From an uncultured Clostridia bacterium (GTDB taxonomy: Bacteria > Bacillota > Clostridia > Christensenellales > Aristaeellaceae), in assembly GCA_934636425.1 (NCBI GenBank), contig CAKUAV010000001.1:1-64000 (forward strand): a stretch of DNA of 64,000 nt, read 5' to 3'. The first letter of the stretch is position 1; each line of letters begins with the position of its first letter. The position numbers were made by a program, and so were the translations under genes. The notes beneath the pieces were generated by a model, which was given only the letters and a program-made list of their open reading frames with translations, searched no databases and was not told the origin of the DNA. This document shows, piece by piece, positions 54,619 to 62,664 of this stretch.

Positions 54619-54679
54619 CTCTCTATACGCGCCGCCTGCAAGGACGTTCGGCGCTTTGTCCGCGTCCCGCCGCGCAGTC

Positions 54680-54721
54680 AAAAAGCATGACCCTCCCCAT
54701 GCGGGGGAGTCATGCTTTTCC
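54680..54721. terminator. Bidirectional terminator between convergent genes
   Basis: AAAGCATGAC (54682-54691) pairs with GTCATGCTTT (54709-54718), extended by a CTCCCC/GGGGGAG inner stem. An A-run on the left and T-run on the right let it act on both strands, for the GH99-like gene (minus) and the SGNH gene (plus). Confidence 0.8.
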
Positions 54722-54736
54722 TATAGACCGCGCGCG

Positions 54737-55759
54737 TTACTGCGCCGTTCCCTTGAGAATCTCAACCGCCCTTTTGTAATGCTCGAGCCGCCTGCAGTCC
54801 GGCTTTGCGTCCGCGCCGAGCGTCGGGCAGACATAGCCGCCCTCTTCAAATTCATTCCAGGCAAACGAAAGCACATGGCCGCTCTTCACATATCGGCCGT
54901 TTTCCTCCATCCAGATTTTCAGAGCGCGCGCCGCCGCCTCAAAGCCGTTTCCGTCGTTGTCCTCAACGTAGACTCTGTCGGGATAGGCCGCCCACGGCGT
55001 GGGGCGCTCAAAGCGCGGCGTGGGATTCCAGCCCGTCGAAAACTCGGGAATGAGCTGCAAGCCGTATTCTTTGCGCGCCTCGTTGTTCTTCATCACGTTT
55101 TCGGCAAAGGCGGCATAGCCGCTCTCGCCGGAGGAGCCGTCTGCATAGGTCGACGCCGCGTCCGCCAGAGAATAGTCCTTCCCGTCCGGCTCGTTGCCGA
55201 AGATGCAGACGTACGCCTCCAGACCGACGCTTCTCGCCGCCGCGCGCACATTCTGAATATGGTCGACGCAATACCCGCCGAAAATGAACACCAGCGGCCG
55301 GCCGTCAATTTTGTGATAATACGGCTTTGTCATGGCCAGCGCCAGCTTCTCCCAATCGGCCGCGCTGTAGCCGTGCATCCCCAGTATGATGGCGCACAGG
55401 TCGATTCTGTCGTTCATCGGGCTGCTCTCGAACAGATGACGCGCCCGGTTGAGCTCGTGAATATAGGGTCGTATGGCCTCGTACCGATTGCCGCCGGGCA
55501 GCTCGGGTTCAAGCGCCTCCTCCGTATACCAGCAGTAGGCAAAATAGTCTATGCCCGCGTCGATGGCAAATTGCAGCTCGCGGTCATAGTCCCGCTGCGT
55601 GCGCTCGGGAAAGCGCCAGCCGTCGCCGTCCTTCACGGCATAATAGGGCAGGCGGCTCTTCCATTTCTCGCGGCCCAGCGAATTCATCGCCCAGTGGCCG
55701 AAAAACGTGTCCTCCGTCAATCCCGCGTCCCAGTTAATCATGCCAACCTTAACATCCAT
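54737..55759 (-). CDS. GH99/WbsX-like glycosidase-type protein
   Basis: The 340-aa protein resembles the WbsX/GH99-like TIM-barrel family (endo-alpha-mannosidase-like and glycan-modifying proteins). Typical features are the early IDYFAYCWYTEEALE, the DGRPLVFIFGG strand and the C-terminal SFAWNEFEEGGYVCPT motif with acidic residues at the expected active site. The start ATG at 55759 is seven bases after GGAGG; frames farther upstream have none. No signal peptide is present. It is convergent with the SGNH gene, sharing a bidirectional terminator. Enzymatic activity is predicted only at family level. Confidence 0.78.
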   Translation of the reverse strand: MDVKVGMINWDAGLTEDTFFGHWAMNSLGREKWKSRLPYYAVKDGDGWRFPERTQRDYDRELQFAIDAGIDYFAYCWYTEEALEPELPGGNRYEAIRPYIHELNRARHLFESSPMNDRIDLCAIILGMHGYSAADWEKLALAMTKPYYHKIDGRPLVFIFGGYCVDHIQNVRAAARSVGLEAYVCIFGNEPDGKDYSLADAASTYADGSSGESGYAAFAENVMKNNEARKEYGLQLIPEFSTGWNPTPRFERPTPWAAYPDRVYVEDNDGNGFEAAARALKIWMEENGRYVKSGHVLSFAWNEFEEGGYVCPTLGADAKPDCRRLEHYKRAVEILKGTAQ

Positions 55760-56036
55760 ATTCTGTCCTCCTCTGGCATACGTTTCAAAAAAATAGGGCA
55801 CATGCGCAGTCAAACAAGCCCTTGTCAGCCGGATAAACCGGCGCGCTCCTGCGGCAATACGGCCCGAATCCCGCCGCCACTGCGTCCGAAAAAGGAGAGA
55901 TTGCAATCTTCCAGCGGATTTTTCGCGGCGCTCGACGTCCGAGGAATCCGAGCCGCAATCCAGTGTTGAGCGCTCAGCGGCGCTGAATCGAGTTTTCGTG
56001 CGCCGCCCCTGCGCCCGGAACCGCTCTCTGAATGTC

Positions 56037-58052
56037 TCAGTGAATCAGCAGCGCGGCGCGCTCCATCATGCGCCTGAGCTGTTCCTCGATCGACGCGGCG
56101 ATGTCGCGCACCATGGCCTGCACGCTCTGCGAAGGCGGGTCGATCTCGCGCATGAGCTGGCTCTCTACGCCCGCTCTGATCTCGCCGCGGCGCCTGTTCA
56201 GGCTCTTTTTGAAAAAGCGCGGCGTGATCATGCGGCGCACGCCCAGCGGCAGCTCCGCCCTGCGCAGCATCCTTTCGGCCGTCTCCGTGCCGATCACCGC
56301 GGCCAGCAGCCCCACCAGAAAGCCGACCGCCAGCCCGGGCGCGCCCGCCGCCATCAGCGCCAGTCCGCTCCCGCCCAGTATGGCCGCCATCAGCGAGGCC
56401 ACAATCACGTCGATCAGCGCCTTGATCTGATCCATTCTGAGCAGCTCGCCCGCGCTCACCTCGAGCTGCGACACGCCCACGCCCAGCGTATCGGGCAGGC
56501 GCAGCGACGTGCGCGGCAGGTCAAACTGATCGCAGATCGGATCGGTCAGCATTTCCATATCCGGGCGCAGCTTCAAGACCCAATCGCTCACAGCAGGGCG
56601 CAGCGCGTCGGCCAGACGGCCGTCCTCCGCCATGCGCTGAAGGCGCGCCGTCAGCTCCGCGCCGATGTCGTTGAACGTCTTCAGCCCGCCGCCGCGCCAC
56701 AATTCGAACACCTCGGGCGCAAGCGAATCCAGCAGAAGGTCGGTCAGCGGCGCGGACACCGCCGTAAACAGCGCGCTCAGACGCGAGAGCACCATGTTCT
56801 CCATGTCGTCTGAGCGGATCAGCGCGTCCACCGCCGCCTCGAAGCCGCGCGTCTTCTGATCGATGCGCAGCGCATAGCACAGCCCGCGCGCAATCGAAAA
56901 TTCCGGCTCCAGCGCGCGCAGAACCTGCGCGTCCGGAAAGAGCGCCTTCGCCCGATCCCCGATCATGGGCATGCGCGACGCGCCGCCGGTCAGCAGTATG
57001 ATCTGCGGCATTTCGCCGTCCAGCCGGTTCACGGCCTCATTCAGAGCGCGATCGTACGCGTCCGTGAAGGAGATTCCTCCCAGCGTGTCCACGCCCTGCG
57101 AGAGAATCGCCGCCATGTCCGCGTCGTTGCAGGCAATGTCGAGCGTCAGCGGCTTTCGGCCGGCGTAGATTTTGACCGCCGATTCCGCCCGAGCCGCACC
57201 GCCGCGCGCCGCCTGCGTGAAATACATCTCCTTGACCCGCCGCGCCTCAAATTCGCAGCGTGCGCGGTACTGCAGAAAACGCTCGAGCGCCTCCTCGACC
57301 TGCGCCCGCTCGGGGCTTCTGCGCACGTTTCTCTCCAGCAGCAGCCGGTCGATCAGCCCGCCGCCCAGGCTGACCGCGCCGAAATCGCACACCGTCAGGC
57401 TGCGCTCGGCCAGATCGGAAACAAACGTGAAGTCGATCGTCGACGAGCCCGCGTCGATGATCAGCGTGGGCAGCGTCAGCAGATCGTCCGACACGCGCAG
57501 TTCGCCCGACTCCCGCGCGAACATGAACGCCGCGCGCGATTCGCTGACCACATCGCAGTGAACCATGCCGGCGCGCTCGAACAGCCTTTTATACGCCGCG
57601 CGCGTCTCCTGAGGCCATCCCGAGGGGCAGCCGATGAAAAAGCAGGCCGTTTCCGGAGTTTCCAGCCGGCCGTCCTTCATGAGCTGGGAGAGTATCTCCC
57701 GCGCGAACATGACGATCAGCGCGCCCGCGCCGGCTTCGTCTGTGAGATAGCGGCTCTTGAAGCGCAGCTCCAGCCAGTCCGCGCCGCTCAGATGGCAGGC
57801 CTCCTCGCCGATGAACAGCCCGCGCTCCGGATGCGAGGCCAGCGCCGTGATGACGCTCTTTCGCCCGCGCAGCTCAATCATCTGCGGCTCGACGCGTCTG
57901 CCCGCGCGCATCCAGGCCACGGCGCTCTCGCCGTCGCCCAGATCGAAGCCGAAATAGTCGGTGATCGCCGGATCCGTGTTTTCCGGGATGTTTCCCGGGA
58001 TGTTTTCCGAAACGCCTTCGGGAATCTTTTTTTCGATGATCGGGTTTTCCAT
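56037..58052 (-). CDS. Membrane-associated Hsp70-like ATPase
   Basis: The 671-aa protein has an Hsp70/actin-type ATPase core: phosphate-1 loop FGFDLGDGESAV (about residues 34-45), phosphate-2 LIIDAGSSTIDFTF, and adenosine motif ILLTGGASRMP. The C-terminal part is not a DnaK substrate domain; instead it has a hydrophobic double segment (about residues 545-590, IVASLMAAILGGSGLALM and GLAVGFLVGLLAAVIG) and a basic amphipathic end. The ATG at 58052 is 11 bases after AGGAG; upstream in-frame sequence runs into the minisatellite. It lies downstream of a membrane coiled-coil gene on the same strand. Function unknown; a specialised chaperone at the membrane is inferred. Confidence 0.82.
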   Translation of the reverse strand: MENPIIEKKIPEGVSENIPGNIPENTDPAITDYFGFDLGDGESAVAWMRAGRRVEPQMIELRGRKSVITALASHPERGLFIGEEACHLSGADWLELRFKSRYLTDEAGAGALIVMFAREILSQLMKDGRLETPETACFFIGCPSGWPQETRAAYKRLFERAGMVHCDVVSESRAAFMFARESGELRVSDDLLTLPTLIIDAGSSTIDFTFVSDLAERSLTVCDFGAVSLGGGLIDRLLLERNVRRSPERAQVEEALERFLQYRARCEFEARRVKEMYFTQAARGGAARAESAVKIYAGRKPLTLDIACNDADMAAILSQGVDTLGGISFTDAYDRALNEAVNRLDGEMPQIILLTGGASRMPMIGDRAKALFPDAQVLRALEPEFSIARGLCYALRIDQKTRGFEAAVDALIRSDDMENMVLSRLSALFTAVSAPLTDLLLDSLAPEVFELWRGGGLKTFNDIGAELTARLQRMAEDGRLADALRPAVSDWVLKLRPDMEMLTDPICDQFDLPRTSLRLPDTLGVGVSQLEVSAGELLRMDQIKALIDVIVASLMAAILGGSGLALMAAGAPGLAVGFLVGLLAAVIGTETAERMLRRAELPLGVRRMITPRFFKKSLNRRRGEIRAGVESQLMREIDPPSQSVQAMVRDIAASIEEQLRRMMERAALLIH

Positions 58053-58126
58053 ATTCGGATGTTCTCCTGTTGTCCGCTGAATAATCGCGCCTGAAAAGCG
58101 CGCGGCGGCAAATCGCCGCACTTATC

Positions 58127-58361
58127 GTTCACGCGCAAAGCGCATCGCTTCCGGCATATCTCTTCCACGCGCCCGCCGCGCCATTCACGCGCAAACGCAC
58201 GCTTCCGGCGCATCGCTCCCACGCGCTCGCCGCGCCGTTCACGCGCAAAGCGCACGCTTCCGGCATATCGCTTCCACGCGCCCGCCGCGCCGTTCACGCG
58301 CAAAGCGCACGCTTCCGGCATATCTCTTCCACGCGCCCGCCGCGCCGTTCACGCGCAAAAC
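58127..58361. repeat. 55-bp minisatellite, four units plus a partial
   Basis: Units begin at 58127, 58183, 58237 and 58292, with a fifth partial at 58347; lengths are 56, 54, 55 and 55. Each opens (G/A)TTCACGCGCAAA, continues with CGCTTCCGGC and ends CACGCGC(C/T)CGCCGCGCC. The array fills the gap between the Hsp70-like gene and its upstream partner, inside their likely shared leader. The period is not a multiple of three and the region is not coding. Confidence 0.92.
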
Positions 58362-58386
58362 CATCGACCCATGCGGGCAGCGCTCC

Positions 58387-59199
58387 TCACAGCTCCTCGG
58401 TCGCCTGTCCGCGCGCCAGCACGCGCTCGCCCTGCATCACGGCGGGGCGTATTGTCAGATCGGGCTGCGTGCCGGGAAAGAGATCGAAATAATCGCGCGT
58501 TTCGGGCGAATACTCCACCAGCCGCACGCCCTCGTCGTTCAGCGCGGCGGCGATCTGCGGCGCGGCCTTGAGCGCGTATTCGCCATCCCCGGTATAGACC
58601 GCCTCCATCAGCATCTGAATCGGCTGGAGCAGCTCGCCGGTCACGCGCGGCGCGTCGGTGGGCAGCGCGGTCTGTTCGCGGTCGATCTGCTCGAGCGCGT
58701 CGCCTATGGACGACATCAGCCGGTCGACAAGCCGCATCAGCTCGTAGACATTCGGCCGCGTGGCCTGCGTCACGACGGTCTGCGCCCTTTCGGCGGGCTT
58801 CAGCATGGCGCGCGCCGCCCCCGCCGCGCAGGAAATCAGCGCCAGCATGGCGGCGGCGGTCTGCCCGGCGAGCATCAGCCACGCCGTCAGCACGGCGCCC
58901 GTGCCCGCCGCCGTCCATGAAAGAATCGCGGCGAGCCGCTCACGCCGATCCGCCTTGCCGCCGTCCTCGATGCGCGCGTCGGCCTCCGTCACGCTCATCA
59001 TGAGCAGCGCGGCGCGTTTGGCCGCGTCGAAGAGCCGGTCGGCCTCGCGGCGCGCGGCGGCGTCGGGCAGCGCGGCGCGGGTCTCCATGCGCACCTGCTC
59101 GAGCGCGCCCGCCAGACAATCGGCGGCGGCCTTTGCGTCCGAACAGGCTGTCAGCGCCCTTTCGAGCGCGTCGCGTCGGCGTTCATAGGCTTCCAGCAT
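58387..59199 (-). CDS. Membrane coiled-coil protein with GrpE-like C terminus
   Basis: The 270-aa protein starts with a helical, Ala/Arg-rich region (residues 1-88, coiled-coil-like), has two adjacent hydrophobic helices (about 89-131), a second long helix (about 150-200) and a compact C-terminal segment (about 200-262; GVRLVEYSPETRDYFDLFPG and DLTIRPAVMQ) that resembles the beta-wing region of the nucleotide exchange factor GrpE. GGAGG lies seven bases upstream. It precedes the Hsp70-like gene with only the minisatellite between. I infer a dedicated cofactor of that ATPase; GrpE similarity is by pattern only. Confidence 0.65.
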   Translation of the reverse strand: MLEAYERRRDALERALTACSDAKAAADCLAGALEQVRMETRAALPDAAARREADRLFDAAKRAALLMMSVTEADARIEDGGKADRRERLAAILSWTAAGTGAVLTAWLMLAGQTAAAMLALISCAAGAARAMLKPAERAQTVVTQATRPNVYELMRLVDRLMSSIGDALEQIDREQTALPTDAPRVTGELLQPIQMLMEAVYTGDGEYALKAAPQIAAALNDEGVRLVEYSPETRDYFDLFPGTQPDLTIRPAVMQGERVLARGQATEEL

Positions 59200-59384
59200 C
59201 GTTTATCCTCCCAGTTCTGCGCGAAAAGGCGCGCTCCGGCCTTCCGTCAAAAATAATTCTTCACGAACACGCTTGGAATCAGCGCGCATTTTTTCTCCCG
59301 CCCGGCGCGGCTTCGCCGTGAATGACCGGCGGCGCAGAAATCCGCCGCGCATTGCCGCTTCGACCGTCAAGGAGCGCGCCGCGG

Positions 59385-59566
59385 CTTTTTGCGATTGAGA
59401 CAAAAAACAGCAATGCAGCGAACTCATGCGCAAAAACAGCGGCAAGCCGGTGGACAGGGAATCAAGCTCCCCCGCCGCTGCCCCACCATAAACGCCGCCG
59501 GGTACGACTGGAAATTCGAGAGATCTTTCACCCTCTCGAGCTCTCCAATATTTTTCGACAGTCGCC
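59385..59566 (-). repeat. Decayed copy of the dispersed ~199 bp element
   Basis: Read on the minus strand, it shows TGTCGAAAAAT, CTCTCGAATTTCCAGTCGTA, CCCGGCGGCG, GAGCTTGATTCCC, CCACCGGCTTG and a terminal TTTTTTGTCTC, in the same order as copy 2. About 50 bp of the central TCCAG/CTGGA hairpin region is missing and about 25 bp is inserted near the right end. No clear flanking direct repeat is seen. The rest of the 478-base spacer (59200-59677) holds no supported gene. Confidence 0.6.
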
Positions 59567-59677
59567 GCGCCCATTTCGGAGCGCGTCAGAATCGATTCCA
59601 AACAGCGCCGCCCGCTCCGTCCAATGCGTCCAAAATCTGCGGCGCGCTGCGATGAACGTCCGAAAGCCGCGAAATGT

Positions 59678-60400
59678 TCAGGGCAGCTCCGGCCAGTCGA
59701 TTTTGATGCGCCGATCGATGCGCCGCGCGACGAAGGGCCGGTACAGCCGCGCCGCCTCGGGCCAGTCGGGATGTCCGTCCAGCTTGGGGATCACATTGTA
59801 GTCGGTCAGCGGCGCGCGCAGCATGATCCGCCGCGCGCCGTTCGAGATAGGCGGCGCGTCCGAGGGACAGTTCAGGCAGATCACGCCGCCGCGCTCCGCG
59901 TCAAAGCGCGCCGCCCCATCCACGGCTCTGCCGCAGATCAGGCAGCGATCCATCTGCGGCCGATAGCCCATCAGCGGCATATAGCGCATTTCAAAGCAGG
60001 CCGTGAGCAGCTCGGCGGGCAAATCGGAATAGCTCAGATGCGCCAGCGCCTTGAGCAGCAGAAAGAATATGTCGGGCGCGGCCTGACCGGGCAGCGCCGC
60101 CGCGTCGGCCAGACTGAGATAGTACATGCCGTGCATCAGCCGGTCGTAATTCAGACGCAGATCGTAATAGCTGTCCTTGATCTCGCACTGCGTGACCGAA
60201 TGGCGCTCTCCCGACGCGTTGATCGTATACTGCCCGGCGCAGAACACCTCGCTCGCCCCGACGAGCGACGATCGCGGGCGGCGGCAGCCGCGGGCAATGG
60301 CGTCGATGCGGCCGTGTTCGGGCGAAAACAGCGTCAGCATCCGATCATAGTCGCGGTAGTCCGCGCGCCGCAGCACGATGGCGTCGGTCGTGTAGAGCAT
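59678..60400 (-). CDS. recO: DNA repair protein RecO
   Basis: The 240-aa protein has the N-terminal OB fold (TDAIVLRRADYRDYDRMLTLFSPEHGRI), a helical middle region and a Cys4 zinc site (CLICG ... CLNC, about residues 152-176). RecO loads RecA on SSB-coated DNA with RecR. It lies six bases after era on the same strand, the arrangement common in Firmicutes. The start ATG is taken at 60400. Length is typical. Confidence 0.95.
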   Translation of the reverse strand: MLYTTDAIVLRRADYRDYDRMLTLFSPEHGRIDAIARGCRRPRSSLVGASEVFCAGQYTINASGERHSVTQCEIKDSYYDLRLNYDRLMHGMYYLSLADAAALPGQAAPDIFFLLLKALAHLSYSDLPAELLTACFEMRYMPLMGYRPQMDRCLICGRAVDGAARFDAERGGVICLNCPSDAPPISNGARRIMLRAPLTDYNVIPKLDGHPDWPEAARLYRPFVARRIDRRIKIDWPELP

Positions 60401-60406
60401 AGGCCT

Positions 60407-61297
60407 TTACTCCTCGTAGCCGGTGGCGCGCAGATCGCTCTCGCGGTTGCGCCAGTCCTCGCGCACCTTGACCCAGAGCTTGAGCATCACGCGCGTGCCC
60501 ATCATGCGCTCTATGTCCGCGCGCGCCTGAGAGCCTATGTCGTGCAGCATCCGTCCCTGCTTGCCGATGATGATCGCCTTGTGCGAGGCGCGCTCGCAGT
60601 ATATGTTGGCGTGGATCTCGGTCAGGTTGTCGGACAGCTTTGTGATGGCCAGCATTTCCACGCCGATGCCGTGCGGGATCTCCTCGCGCAGAAGGCGCAG
60701 CGCCTTTTCGCGGATGATTTCGGCGCAGATCAGCCGCTCGGGCTGGTCGGTGATCATGTCGTCCGGAAAATACTTCGGCCCCTCGGGCATGGCCGCGGCG
60801 AGATAGTCGCGCAGCGTATCCATGTTGTCGCCGCGCGCCGCCGATATGGTCACAATCTGGTCGAAGCCCAGCCCTTTGAGGGTCTCCAGCTGCGGCATCA
60901 GCTTTTCGGGCGTCACGATGTCTATCTTATTGACGGCCAGAAAGCGCGGGCAGTTCATTTTCAGCACGTCCTCCATAACCGCCCGGTCGCCCGCGCCGAT
61001 GTGCTGCGCGTCCACAACGCACAATACCGCGTCCACGCCCTCGCGCGCGTCGCTGGCCTGCTTCATCATGAATTCGCCCAGCTTGGTGCGCGGCTTGTGC
61101 AGGCCGGGGGTGTCCACAAACACCAGCTGCCAGTCGGGCGCTGTGGCCACGCCGAGGATCTTGTTGCGGGTGGTCTGCGGTTTGTTGGACACGATGGCGA
61201 CCTTCTCGCCCACGAAATAGTTCATGATGCTCGATTTGCCCACGTTGGGGCGGCCGATGATCGCCACGAAGCCCGAATGAAACGCCTTGTTCTGCAT
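60407..61297 (-). CDS. era: GTPase Era
   Basis: The 296-aa GTPase functions in 16S rRNA maturation and 30S assembly. G-domain motifs are GRPNVGKSS (G1), the Era-specific NKPQTTRNKI (G2), DTPGLHKP (G3) and NKID (G4). The C-terminal KH domain has IIIGKQGRMLHDIGSQAR. Length is typical. It is 473 bases downstream of the YbeY-deaminase gene, a gap where most Firmicutes have direct adjacency, and is followed by recO. Confidence 0.97.
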   Translation of the reverse strand: MQNKAFHSGFVAIIGRPNVGKSSIMNYFVGEKVAIVSNKPQTTRNKILGVATAPDWQLVFVDTPGLHKPRTKLGEFMMKQASDAREGVDAVLCVVDAQHIGAGDRAVMEDVLKMNCPRFLAVNKIDIVTPEKLMPQLETLKGLGFDQIVTISAARGDNMDTLRDYLAAAMPEGPKYFPDDMITDQPERLICAEIIREKALRLLREEIPHGIGVEMLAITKLSDNLTEIHANIYCERASHKAIIIGKQGRMLHDIGSQARADIERMMGTRVMLKLWVKVREDWRNRESDLRATGYEE

Positions 61298-61770
61298 ATG
61301 TATATACCTTCCCTTTCATCGCGCACCGGCTTCCGGCAGTGCGTCAGTCATTTTCTCTTCCGGGCAAGCGGAGCAAAAACTGCTCCCGTGCGGACAAAAG
61401 CGCTCCTTGGACGGCGCGTCCGCAAAACGCCGCCTGCGCACAGGGGAACCCCTTAAAAATACAATTCAACTAACCCTTTTCAAAAACCACGGCGGTCAAA
61501 TTCTCCAGCTCCGGCGCGCATCTCAAAAGACGAACCGCACGCTCAAGCGGTCTTTTCACCGGCGCTCGAATTCCATTAACTAAAAAAGCGTCTGGCAAAG
61601 GAAACTTGAAGTCCTCAGCTTTCTGCCGCCGAACCTGCGCTTCGGGGGACATTTCCCCACAAAATTGCAAAACGCCCTATCCCGTCGAACCGCCCACTGG
61701 CAGACGCGGCGGCGCGGTTTCAGGCAGCCCGCCTTCAATCCGGCGGTGCAGAGTCCCACCCCGCGCGCCC
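61298..61770. other. Long spacer between the ybeY-cdd fusion and era
   Basis: This 473-base region has no supported gene. It contains a possible imperfect hairpin at 61525-61557 (AAAAGAC...GTCTTTT with CCGC/GCGG inside) and a small GGGGA/TCCCC stem near 61652. Short open frames on both strands lack ribosome binding sites. It could carry a decayed repeat but does not match the dispersed element clearly. Confidence 0.4.
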
Positions 61771-62664
61771 TCAGCTCTTCAGATCCTCCGGCCCGAACGA
61801 GCGGGGCAGCAGCTCCTCGAGCGTCGCCGTCTCGAACGCGCCGCCCCTCTTCCCCACGATGACGCGCAGATCGCCCGATGCGAACTCGCGCAGCACCTGC
61901 CGGCAGATGCCGCACGGCCATGCCGGCTTTTCGTCGCCCGCGATGGCGATGGCGGTAAAGCGGCGCGCGCCCTCGGAGACGGCCTTCGACACGGCGCACC
62001 GCTCGGCGCATATGGTCGCGCCCAGAGACGCGTTTTCGATATTGCAGCCGGTAAACACGCGGCCGTCCTCCGCCTGAAGGCACGCGCCCACATGGAAATG
62101 CGAATAGGGCGCATAGGCCGAATCGAGCATATTGCAGGCCGCCTCGAACAGCGCCTGATCGTCATAGGCCGCGTCCTCGCGGGTCAGTCCAAGCGTCCGC
62201 ATGGCTTGTTCCTCCATGGCGCGCATTTTCGCCTTGTCGGAATCGGTCATGTGGTCGTAGCCGCACAGATGCAGCATGGCGTGCGCCGTGAGATAGCCCA
62301 GCTCGCGCGCCAGAGAATGGCCGAACTCCTGCGCCTGAGCGCGCGCCCGGTCGACAGAAATCACAATGTCGCCCAGAAAGCACAGTCCGCTGTCCGGGTC
62401 GTATTCGCGGCGTATGAGATCGGCGCTGTCTCTGGCCGTCTCGCCCGGGCGATAGTTCACGCTGGGGAAGGACAGCACGTCGGTCGGCCTGTCCACGCCC
62501 CGCTCCCTGCGGTTGATTTCATGGATGGTCTCGTCGTCCACGACGCGCACATACGCCCCGACGTTCTCTACGCCCTCCAGCCGGCACACAGCCTCGGCCG
62601 CGCGCTCCATGAGATCGGACGCAGAGGCGGGCATATCGCTGATGCAGCATTCAATGTCAAGCAT
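61771..62664 (-). CDS. Fused YbeY endoribonuclease and cytidine deaminase
   Basis: The 297-aa protein joins two normally separate enzymes in one continuous frame. Residues 1-155 are YbeY, the endoribonuclease for 16S rRNA 3'-end maturation, with zinc ligands His128, His132 and His138 in HAMLHLCGYDH. Residues ~165-297 are cytidine deaminase, with CAE (Cys219, Glu221) and PCGIC (Cys251, Cys254) binding the catalytic zinc. Both sites are intact. A short linker (TLGLTREDAAYDD) joins them. In many Firmicutes ybeY, dgkA, cdd and era form an operon; here dgkA is absent and ybeY and cdd are fused. The start overlaps pgpH by eight bases. Confidence 0.93.
   Translation of the reverse strand: MLDIECCISDMPASASDLMERAAEAVCRLEGVENVGAYVRVVDDETIHEINRRERGVDRPTDVLSFPSVNYRPGETARDSADLIRREYDPDSGLCFLGDIVISVDRARAQAQEFGHSLARELGYLTAHAMLHLCGYDHMTDSDKAKMRAMEEQAMRTLGLTREDAAYDDQALFEAACNMLDSAYAPYSHFHVGACLQAEDGRVFTGCNIENASLGATICAERCAVSKAVSEGARRFTAIAIAGDEKPAWPCGICRQVLREFASGDLRVIVGKRGGAFETATLEELLPRSFGPEDLKS

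Noticed and set aside
58127..58361. CRISPR array
   Set aside because: The units are contiguous with no unique spacers, and no cas gene is present; it is a minisatellite.
61470..61670. A 66-codon minus-strand frame in the spacer before era
   Set aside because: No ribosome binding site and no convincing domain; it might be part of a decayed repeat.
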